Below are positions 25,561 through 31,837 of a stretch of 39,610 nt of DNA, piece after piece. The notes beneath the pieces are model-generated. The model was given only the letters and a program-made list of their open reading frames with translations, had not been told where the DNA came from and made no database searches. The stretch lies in contig JAIXQY010000041.1 in NCBI GenBank assembly GCA_027485485.1, positions 1 through 39,610 of the forward strand. Direction: 5' to 3'. Within the stretch, counting starts at the first letter, position 1, and each line of letters starts with the position of its first letter. Source of the DNA: Sphingomonadales bacterium. GTDB taxonomy: Bacteria > Pseudomonadota > Alphaproteobacteria > Sphingomonadales > Sphingomonadaceae. Both the position numbers and the translations under genes were made by a program.

Positions 25561-27132
25561 ATGGCAAGCATGGCGGTGGCCGGCACGCGCCTGATCGACA
25601 GGCTGGCCGATATTGTCGGGGCCAGCCATCTGCTCACCGACGAGGCGGAGCGGCGCTTTCAGGCCACCGATGTGTACAATGCCGGCGAACTGCCGCTGGC
25701 GGTGGTGCGGCCGGGCAGTGTGGCGGAACTGCAGGCGGTGGTTGCGGCCTGTGCGCAAACCGCCACGCCGATCAGCGTGCGCGGCGGCGGCGCCAGCTAC
25801 ACCGATGGCTATCTGCACCGCAGCGCCGGCGGCATCACCATCGACACCAGCCGGCTGAAGGCGATCAGCATTGATGCGCACAACGGCGTCGTCACGGTGG
25901 AGGCCGGGGTGACCTGGGCCGAACTGCACGAAGCGCTGCGGCCGCACGGGCTGCGCACGCCGTTCTGGGGGCCGTTTTCCGGGCTGGCGGCGACCATCGG
26001 CGGCTCCATGTCGCAAAACAGCATCAGCCACGGCAACGGCGTGTCGGCGGAATCGCTGCTCAACATCGAGGTCATCACCGGCACTGGCGAACTGCTGGCC
26101 ACCGGCAGCGCCGGCAGCGCCAGTGGCGCGGCCTTCTTCCGGCACTTCGGCCCCGATCTGGCCGGGCTGTTCACCGGCGATTGCGGCGCGCTGGGCGTGA
26201 AAGCGCGCATCAGCCTGAAATTGCAGCGCCGGCGCGACGCCTTTGCGGCGGCCAGCTTCAGCTTTGACAGTTTCGATGCCATGCACGAAGCCATCCGCAG
26301 AATCGCCATCGAGGGCGTGGATGATGAGAATTTCGGGCTGGATGCCGCGCTGCAACAGGGCCAGATCGGCCGGAATGATGGCGTGGACGCCAAGGTGGAC
26401 ATCGCCCGCAGCGTGATGAAATCGGCGACGTCGTTCGGCAGCGGGGTGAAAAGCCTGGCCCGCATGGCCATCGCTGGCGACCGGGCGCTGAAGGCCGCCA
26501 ATTATGCCGTGCATTATCTCACCGATGGCGTCGATCAGGCCGATGCCGATGGCAAGATGGCGCTGATCCGGCGGATCGCGGCGGCGCATGGCAGCGAGAT
26601 CGCCAACACCGTGCCGATCGTGGTGCGCGGCATGCCGTTTGCGCCGCTGGCCAATGCGCTGGGCCCCAAGGGCGAACGCTGGGTGCCGATGCACACGCTG
26701 TTGCCGCATGATCGGGTGCCGGCCTTCCATCGTGCGCTGACGGCATACTGGGATGAGCACAGCGCGGAGATGGCCGAGCATGGCATCTTCACCGGCGGGA
26801 TGTTCATGGCGGTGGGGGCTTCGGCCTTTGTTTATGAACCCGCCATATACTGGCCGGATGCGCGCAGCCTGTTTCATGATCGCATGATCCCGGCCGATCA
26901 TCTCGCCAGCCTGCCGGTGCATGCCGCAGCGCCCGCCGCCCGCGCGGTCGTGGCGCGGTTGAAGCAGGGGGTGATCGATCTGATGCACGCCCACGGCGGC
27001 GCGCATCTGCAGATCGGCAAGGTCTATCCGCTGCTCGAAGGCCGCAACCCGGCCAGCGTGGCGCTGCTGCGGGCGATCAAGGCGGCGCTCGATCCCCATG
27101 GCATATTGAACCCCGGCGCGCTGGGCCTGTGA
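25561..27132 (+). CDS. FAD-linked oxidoreductase of the VAO/PCMH family
   Basis: 523 residues. The FAD-binding domain is PLAVVRPGSVAELQAVVAAC (about 44-63), then PISVRGGGASYTDGYLH, GVVTVEAGVTWAELHEAL and GPFSGLAATIGGSMSQNS. The C-terminal half ends in NPASVALLRAIKAALDPHG and ILNPGAL, the usual end of D-lactate/glycolate-oxidase and vanillyl-alcohol-oxidase-like proteins. No His or Cys for covalent FAD can be assigned with certainty. It could oxidise an alcohol, hydroxy-acid or phenol. The ATG at 25561, 5 nt after the small-protein stop with GAGGG upstream, is chosen. Its TGA overlaps the next start by one base. Confidence 0.8.
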   Translation: MASMAVAGTRLIDRLADIVGASHLLTDEAERRFQATDVYNAGELPLAVVRPGSVAELQAVVAACAQTATPISVRGGGASYTDGYLHRSAGGITIDTSRLKAISIDAHNGVVTVEAGVTWAELHEALRPHGLRTPFWGPFSGLAATIGGSMSQNSISHGNGVSAESLLNIEVITGTGELLATGSAGSASGAAFFRHFGPDLAGLFTGDCGALGVKARISLKLQRRRDAFAAASFSFDSFDAMHEAIRRIAIEGVDDENFGLDAALQQGQIGRNDGVDAKVDIARSVMKSATSFGSGVKSLARMAIAGDRALKAANYAVHYLTDGVDQADADGKMALIRRIAAAHGSEIANTVPIVVRGMPFAPLANALGPKGERWVPMHTLLPHDRVPAFHRALTAYWDEHSAEMAEHGIFTGGMFMAVGASAFVYEPAIYWPDARSLFHDRMIPADHLASLPVHAAAPAARAVVARLKQGVIDLMHAHGGAHLQIGKVYPLLEGRNPASVALLRAIKAALDPHGILNPGALGL

Positions 27133-28355
27133 TGCTCAGCACACGCGCGGAATTCGGCCGGGGCTGGCGCGTGGTGGTGGGCGGAGCCATTGGCGCGGCC
27201 TTTTCCATCTCGGCACTGCCCTTCTACACGCTGGGCGTGTTCGTCAAACCCATTGCGGCTGCCACCGGCTGGAGCCGGGAGGCCATCCAGCTGGGCTTCA
27301 CCGTACAGATGTTCACCCTGCTGGGGATCAGCTGGGCCTGGGGCTGGCTGGTGGATCGCCATGGCGCCCGCCGCGTGGCGCTGCTGTCCCAGATTGGCCT
27401 GGCGGTGGCGCTGGCCGTGCTGCCGCTGCTCGCCGGCTGGCTGGGGCCATCGCTCGCCGGCTGGTATATCGGCTGGGCGCTGGTGGCGCTGCTGGGCGGC
27501 GGCACCGGCCAGGCCACCTGGACGCGCGGCGTGAGCGGCTGGTTCGATACTGCGCGCGGCACCGCGCTGGGCCTCACCCTGTTTGGCACCGGCATTGCCG
27601 CCGTGTTCGCGCCGCCCATCGTCACCGGCATCATCGCCGCATCGGGCTGGCCGATGGGCTATCATCTGCTCGGCGCATCGGTGCTGATCTTCTCGCTGCC
27701 GCTGGTCGCGGCCTGGTTCCGCGATGCGCCGCTGCCGGCCGGCGACATCCAAGCCCTGCCCGGCCTCAGCCGCGGCGAGGCCCTGAAAGATCGCCGCTTC
27801 TGGACGATGCTGCTGGCCTTTTCCACCATCACCTTCGGCGTGGCCGGCATCATCCCCAATCTGGTGCCGCTGCTCACCGATCGCGGCCTCGATGCCGCCA
27901 CCGCTGCCAGCTATGCAGGCATTGCCGGCCTGGCGGTGATGGGCGGGCGCATTGCGGCAGGCATCCTGATCGATCGCATCTGGGCGCCGCTGGTGGCCAT
28001 CGGCTTTCTGGCCATGCCGGCCGCCGCCTGCTTCCTGCTGGTGGGCGACACGCTGGCATCGGGCCCGATCATCGCCCTGGCCGCCGTGTTGGTGGGTCTG
28101 GCGGCCGGGGCGGAGTTTGATCTGGTCGCCTTCATGGCCGGGCGCTATTTCGGCATGCGCAACTATGGCTTCATCTATGGCGTGCAGATCGGCGCCATCC
28201 TGGCCGCCACCGGCATCGCCCCGGCGCTGTTCAGCCGGGTGCAATCGGCCACCGGCAGCTATGACGCGGCGCTGATCACCGCCGGCACCTTGTTCCTCAC
28301 CGCGCCGCTGCTGCTGCTGACACTCGGCCGCTATCCCAAGTTCGCCAATGACTGA
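27132..28355 (+). CDS. MFS transporter, monocarboxylate/oxalate-formate carrier-like
   Basis: 407 residues with about 12 hydrophobic segments. The N-terminal pattern LPFYTLGVFVKPIAAATGWS plus WGWLVDRHGARRVAL (the MFS loop 2-3 motif) fits the monocarboxylate transporter/OFA group. Such proteins move organic acids across the inner membrane. It lies in the methyltransferase B run and overlaps both neighbours (one base upstream, 8 nt downstream). It therefore probably carries the pathway substrate or a product. A GTG at 27129 is an alternative start. Confidence 0.82.
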   Translation: MLSTRAEFGRGWRVVVGGAIGAAFSISALPFYTLGVFVKPIAAATGWSREAIQLGFTVQMFTLLGISWAWGWLVDRHGARRVALLSQIGLAVALAVLPLLAGWLGPSLAGWYIGWALVALLGGGTGQATWTRGVSGWFDTARGTALGLTLFGTGIAAVFAPPIVTGIIAASGWPMGYHLLGASVLIFSLPLVAAWFRDAPLPAGDIQALPGLSRGEALKDRRFWTMLLAFSTITFGVAGIIPNLVPLLTDRGLDAATAASYAGIAGLAVMGGRIAAGILIDRIWAPLVAIGFLAMPAAACFLLVGDTLASGPIIALAAVLVGLAAGAEFDLVAFMAGRYFGMRNYGFIYGVQIGAILAATGIAPALFSRVQSATGSYDAALITAGTLFLTAPLLLLTLGRYPKFAND

Positions 28356-29493
28356 GATTGCCATCATCGGGGCCGGCATGGGCGGGCTGGTGCTGGGCGC
28401 GGCACTCACGCAGGCCGGCCAAAGGGTCAGCATCTTTGAACGCACCGCCGAACTGGGCGAGTTGGGCGCCGGCATCACGCTCAGCCCCAATGCCATGCGG
28501 GTGATCAACTGGCTGGGCCTGGGGCCGCAGCTGCAGGCGATGAGCGTCACGCCCGACCGGCAGCTCACCCAGCATTGGCAGACCGGCGCCATCATCCGCG
28601 AATCGTCGCGCGGCGCCGATTTCGCCGCCCGCCACGGCGGCGCCGGTTACCACCATGTCCACCGCGCCGATCTGCACAGCCTGCTGGTTTCCGCCCTGCC
28701 CGCCGGCACGTTGCGATTGGGCAAGCAGCTGGTGAGCGTGACGCCGGATGGCGCGATGCGTTTTGCCGATGGCAGCAGCGCGCAGGCCGATGTGGTGGTG
28801 GGCGCCGATGGCCTGAAATCCGCCGTGCGCGCCGCCTGCTTTGGCGCCGACGCACCGGTCTTCACCGGCCAGGTGGCCTGGCGCGGCATTGTGCCGGTGG
28901 CCGATCTGCCCGCCGATGTGCAGGCGATGCCGCCGGGCATCCACATCGGGCCGCAACGCCTCTTCATGCGCTATCCGGTGCGCGGCGGCAGCCTGATCAA
29001 CTATGCCGCCTTCGTGGAGCTGAACGGCTGGACCGACGAAAGCTGGACCATCCCGTCCACCATCCCCGAACTGCTCGGCCATTTCGCCGGGTGGGATCCG
29101 CTGGTGCAGGCGATCATCGCCGCCACGCCGGGCGGCAATCTGTTCAAATGGGCCCTGCACGCGCGGGAGCCGCTGCCCGGCTGGATCGCCGGCCGCGTGA
29201 CCCTGCTGGGCGATGCCGCGCACGCCATGCTGCCGTTCATGGGCCAGGGTGCTGCCACCGCGATCGAAGATGCCGCCGTGCTCGCCCGCTGCCTCACCAA
29301 CCTGCCCGCTGATGCGGCGCTGGCCCGTTACGAGGCGCTGCGCCGCGAACGCACGCAGATGGTGCAAACCCAATCGCGCCTGCTCGGCCTGCAACTGCAG
29401 GGCAAGGACCCGGCCAGCCTGGGCCGGGGTCCGCTCATGAACGAGGAAGCGCTGGGCCTGTTCGATTATGATGCGGTGAATATCGCGATTTAG
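28348..29493 (+). CDS. FAD-dependent monooxygenase, salicylate/6-hydroxynicotinate hydroxylase-like
   Basis: 381 residues, group A flavin monooxygenase. It begins with the dinucleotide fold IAIIGAGMGGLVLGAAL (about 4-20). ELGAGITLSPNAMRVINWLG, DVVVGADGLKSAVRAACFG and GRVTLLGDAAHAMLPFMGQG (about 285-305) follow. The SPNAMRxLxxLG and AAHAMLPFMGQGA patterns are those of salicylate hydroxylase/NicC-type enzymes acting on aromatic acids. It overlaps the MFS gene by 8 nt and ends the run. The TAG stop lies in the first bases of the inverted-repeat element at 29491, so the C-terminus (VNIAI) may have been set by that insertion. Confidence 0.82.
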   Translation: MTEIAIIGAGMGGLVLGAALTQAGQRVSIFERTAELGELGAGITLSPNAMRVINWLGLGPQLQAMSVTPDRQLTQHWQTGAIIRESSRGADFAARHGGAGYHHVHRADLHSLLVSALPAGTLRLGKQLVSVTPDGAMRFADGSSAQADVVVGADGLKSAVRAACFGADAPVFTGQVAWRGIVPVADLPADVQAMPPGIHIGPQRLFMRYPVRGGSLINYAAFVELNGWTDESWTIPSTIPELLGHFAGWDPLVQAIIAATPGGNLFKWALHAREPLPGWIAGRVTLLGDAAHAMLPFMGQGAATAIEDAAVLARCLTNLPADAALARYEALRRERTQMVQTQSRLLGLQLQGKDPASLGRGPLMNEEALGLFDYDAVNIAI

Positions 29494-29694
29494 AGCGTTT
29501 TCCGACCAATCTGGATCGGCGGCACGCCAGAGTCTTTTGGGGTGATTTCGGTTCAGGGCAAGGAGCGAGGAGGGCGCGATGCAATTTGCATCGTAACCGA
29601 CGAGCGACGCAGCCCTGGGCCAAAAGCGCCCCGCCCCGTAGGGGTCGCCGGAACGGCGATGACGCTGATTCAGATTGGTCGGGAAATGCTCTAA
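29491..29694. repeat. MITE-like element with 26-bp terminal inverted repeats and nested internal palindromes
   Basis: The left end AGAGCGTTTTCCGACCAATC (from 29492) and the inverted right end AGAGCATTTCCCGACCAATC (reading back from 29692) match over 26 bp at 23 positions. All three differences leave G-U pairs in plus-strand RNA. Inside are nested pairs CTTTTGG/CCAAAAG (29534-29540/29620-29626) and CAGGGC/GCCCTG (29554-29559/29612-29617), plus GATGCAATTTGCATC (29578-29592) at the centre. There is no coding frame or transposase. It fills the whole gap between two convergent genes, and its outer TAG at each end is the stop codon of the adjoining gene. It could also act as a two-way terminator. 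Confidence 0.8.
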
Positions 29695-30737
29695 CCCGGC
29701 GGCCGGCCCGCCTGCATTGCCTTGAACCAGGCCGGCAGTTCCGGATCGGGCGCGCGCGGCACGGGCTGGCCGGGGGCAACCGGGGCCGGCGTCTGGGTGC
29801 GGGCATAAAGCTCCAGGCTCGACAGGCTGGGGTCCACCCATTTTTCCGGCGCGGTGAGATACAGCGGGAATTTCTTCTCGATATAATCCAGCGTCTTGCG
29901 GTCCACCCGGTTGATATCGTCATAGGCGCCCATGAAGGTCGCATATTGGCAATGGCCCGGCGTTGGCCCCATCAGCATCCATGGCAGCCACGGCGTCGTG
30001 CGGCTCCAGGTGCCACCATATTCCACGCTGGTCTTCTTCGGGTTCTGCATGTCAGCCCAGGGGATCTGATACAGGAAGGTTTCGGTCACCTGGTTGAAGA
30101 TATTGCCGTTTTCCCGCGGCCATTTCGCCGGCGGCAAGGAGGACGGGTAAAACAGGTTGATATGGCTGAACAGGTTCAGCGTGTCGCCGCGCCGCGTCCA
30201 GTTCAGTTGCAGCGGCTGCGGCGGCGGCGGCGCAGCGCGGTTGATCCCGCCATAGCTGGGCGGTGTCGACGCGAACGGCGTGATGGTGTGGTTGAACGGA
30301 TCATTGGTGATCGGCACGATCTTCACGGTTTCGTTGAGATAGGGGTTCACCATCTCCTCGATGATCTCGCCGCTGGCCAGATCGGTATAGAGGCCGATCT
30401 CGCGCAATATCTTGCGATAGCCCACGCCGCTTTCATGCGGCAGCAGCCGCGCGCAGGAGAGCATGGTGAAGCCGCAGATGTCGCGCACCGCCTCGCCCGG
30501 CCGCACGCCCTGGATCAGCCCCTGTGCCCAGCCATATTTGGTGGATTTCATGTCGATATTGCCCAGCAGGCGGGCCCAGGCGTTCATGTTGCCGGTGGGC
30601 GTCATCAGATCGACGGCCGGGCCTTTCAGGCTGGCGGCATCGGTGCTGCGGATCTTTGCCCCAGCGCCCGTTGCCATGCCCGTTGCAGCCAATCCGGCGG
30701 CGAGCCCGGTGAGGGCGAAGAAATCCCGGCGGTCCAT
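29691..30737 (-). CDS. Tat-exported DUF1838 protein (copy 1)
   Basis: 348 residues. A Tat signal starts MDRRDFFALTGLAAGLAA and ends near ATGAGA. The mature part matches DUF1838: NMNAWARLLGNIDMKSTKYG, YRKILREIGLYTDLASGEII, NPYLNETVKIVPITNDP and WLPWMLMGPTPGHCQYATFM. The family end KKFPLYLTAPEKW follows. It is homologous to the gene at 35958. The export signal with RR suggests periplasmic action and folding before transport, often with a bound cofactor; the function of DUF1838 is unknown. AGGAG lies 6 nt before the ATG at 30737. The gene is divergent from iclR, with a perfect 14-bp palindrome 15 nt upstream. Its TAG stop is in the repeat element. Confidence 0.82.
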   Translation of the reverse strand: MDRRDFFALTGLAAGLAATGMATGAGAKIRSTDAASLKGPAVDLMTPTGNMNAWARLLGNIDMKSTKYGWAQGLIQGVRPGEAVRDICGFTMLSCARLLPHESGVGYRKILREIGLYTDLASGEIIEEMVNPYLNETVKIVPITNDPFNHTITPFASTPPSYGGINRAAPPPPQPLQLNWTRRGDTLNLFSHINLFYPSSLPPAKWPRENGNIFNQVTETFLYQIPWADMQNPKKTSVEYGGTWSRTTPWLPWMLMGPTPGHCQYATFMGAYDDINRVDRKTLDYIEKKFPLYLTAPEKWVDPSLSSLELYARTQTPAPVAPGQPVPRAPDPELPAWFKAMQAGRPPG

Positions 30738-30751
30738 CTGCATCTCCTGTG

Positions 30752-30765
30752 CTTGTCCGGACAAG
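30752..30765. promoter_or_regulatory. Perfect 14-bp palindrome CTTGTCCGGACAAG
   Basis: A perfect palindrome 15 nt before the DUF1838 copy 1 start and 78 nt before iclR, in their 105-bp divergent promoter. It is a good size for a dimeric repressor. It is distinct in sequence from the CTATCC-N7-GGATA repeat 42 nt away, so it may bind a different protein or be a second-class site. Confidence 0.5.
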
Positions 30766-30807
30766 TCATCATCAACAGGCTTTGACATCAAGCCCGCCAA
30801 CGCTACT

Positions 30808-30826
30808 CTATCCACCAGTCGGATAC
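30808..30826. promoter_or_regulatory. Putative IclR-family operator, site 2 (CTATCC-N7-GGATAC)
   Basis: CTATCCACCAGTCGGATAC lies 16 nt before the iclR start, where a bound regulator would block its own transcription or translation. The arms TATCC/GGATA are perfect with a 7-nt spacer. The same pattern recurs before the TonB-receptor gene (31678) and at 23939. Confidence 0.65.
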
Positions 30827-30842
30827 TGGGGGCCACAGGCGC

Positions 30843-31667
30843 ATGGCGACGAAATCGCGAGCTGCAGACACAGTGGAGCCAATCGAACGCGACGGCAACG
30901 TGCGTGCCATCAGCCGCGGGCTGGCGGTGCTGCAGGCGATCAACCGCGGCGGTTCGATCACCATGATGGAAATCTGCCGCAGCGCCCAGATCCCCTATCC
31001 CACCGCCTGCCGCATCGTGCAGACCCTGATGGACGAAGGCATGATCGAGCGGGAACCGGCGCGCAAACGCTATCGCCCCACTGCCCTGGTGCGCACCCTC
31101 AGCTTTGGCTTTCAGCATGAGGATGATCTGGTTGCCGTTGCCCGCCCGCACATCGTCGCGCTCACCAACGCGCTGGCCTGGCCGGTGAGTGTCACCACGC
31201 GGGTGGGGCCGGTGATGATGGTGCGCGATTCCACCCACAAGCTCACCAGCCTGACGCTGCACAATTATGCCCCCGGCTTCACCCTGCCGATCATCGAATG
31301 TTCCACCGGCAAGGCCTATCTGGCCTATTGCGACGAGGATGAACGCCACGGCGTGTTGCAGGGCCTGCGCCAACTGGCCGGCCCGGCCGAGCGCATGGCC
31401 GTGCTGCTCACCAGCAACGAGCGCATGCTGGCCGAAATCCGTGAACGCGGCTTTGCCACCCAGGCCCGCAATGCCTATACCGCCACGCCGGGCAAGACCT
31501 CGTCCATCGCCGTGCCATTGTTCGAAGGGGAGCGGGTGGTGGGCGCGCTGGCGCTGATCTTCTTTGCCTCCGCCGTGAGCATGGGCGAAGCGCAGGATCG
31601 CTTTGTGAAGGCCCTGCAGGACACGGCACGCGCCATCGCCCGCGACCTCGAGGCCCGTCGCGCCTGA
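30843..31667 (+). CDS. IclR-family transcriptional regulator
   Basis: 274 residues. The N-terminal winged helix-turn-helix spans about 20-85 (AISRGLAVLQAINRGGSITM, PYPTACRIVQTLMDEGMIER). The C-terminal IclR effector domain spans about 95-270 (SLTLHNYAPGFTLPIIECST, GKAYLAYCDEDER, then SSIAVPLFEGERVVGALALI). The closest named pattern is the MhpR-like group controlling aromatic catabolism. IclR proteins bind short inverted repeats and respond to a pathway metabolite. It sits between the divergent DUF1838 gene and the TonB-receptor gene. Repeats of one type precede iclR, the receptor gene and the methyltransferase B operon, so it is the natural candidate regulator. Confidence 0.88.
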   Translation: MATKSRAADTVEPIERDGNVRAISRGLAVLQAINRGGSITMMEICRSAQIPYPTACRIVQTLMDEGMIEREPARKRYRPTALVRTLSFGFQHEDDLVAVARPHIVALTNALAWPVSVTTRVGPVMMVRDSTHKLTSLTLHNYAPGFTLPIIECSTGKAYLAYCDEDERHGVLQGLRQLAGPAERMAVLLTSNERMLAEIRERGFATQARNAYTATPGKTSSIAVPLFEGERVVGALALIFFASAVSMGEAQDRFVKALQDTARAIARDLEARRA

Positions 31668-31677
31668 TTGGCCAATT

Positions 31678-31696
31678 CTATCCGCGCTTCGGATAG
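31678..31696. promoter_or_regulatory. Putative IclR-family operator, site 3 (CTATCC-N7-GGATAG)
   Basis: CTATCCGCGCTTCGGATAG is a perfect inverted repeat (7-bp arms CTATCCG/CGGATAG, 5-nt centre). It begins 11 nt after the iclR stop and 160 nt before the TonB-receptor start. It is the best copy of the three and probably controls the receptor operon. Confidence 0.68.
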
Positions 31697-31820
31697 ACGC
31701 AGCGACAGTGTGCGTCTTGCACCGGTGATGTGACACCCCGGTTGCAGCCCGCTGTGGGAGAGACAGCGGTCGTCAGTTTCGGGGCTGGCATACTGGGGAA
31801 TCGCGGCCTTTGCAGGCCGC
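31695..31820 (+). promoter_or_regulatory. Structured leader of the TonB-receptor gene with three perfect hairpins
   Basis: Hairpin 1: AGACGCA/TGCGTCT, 31695-31717, 9-nt loop, overlapping the operator end. Hairpin 2: CCGCTGT/ACAGCGG, 31749-31769, 7-nt loop. Hairpin 3: GCGGCC/GGCCGC, 31803-31820, 6-nt loop, ending a few bases before the GGAGGG ribosome-binding site. No known riboswitch class was recognised. Confidence 0.45.
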
Positions 31821-31837
31821 CAACGGAGGGATTTCAC

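Noticed and set aside
25534-27099. A 521-codon minus-strand frame opposite the VAO oxidoreductase gene
   Set aside because: It is Arg/His/Gln-rich with no domain, and the plus strand has a clear FAD-binding protein.
29491-29694. The repeat as a small RNA gene or a full insertion sequence
   Set aside because: There is no transposase frame and no promoter I can support; a MITE-like element or bidirectional terminator explains it better.
30823-31798. Shared 9-mer ATACTGGGG at 30823-30831 and 31790-31798
   Set aside because: Too short, at unrelated distances from the start codons, and not symmetric; likely chance.
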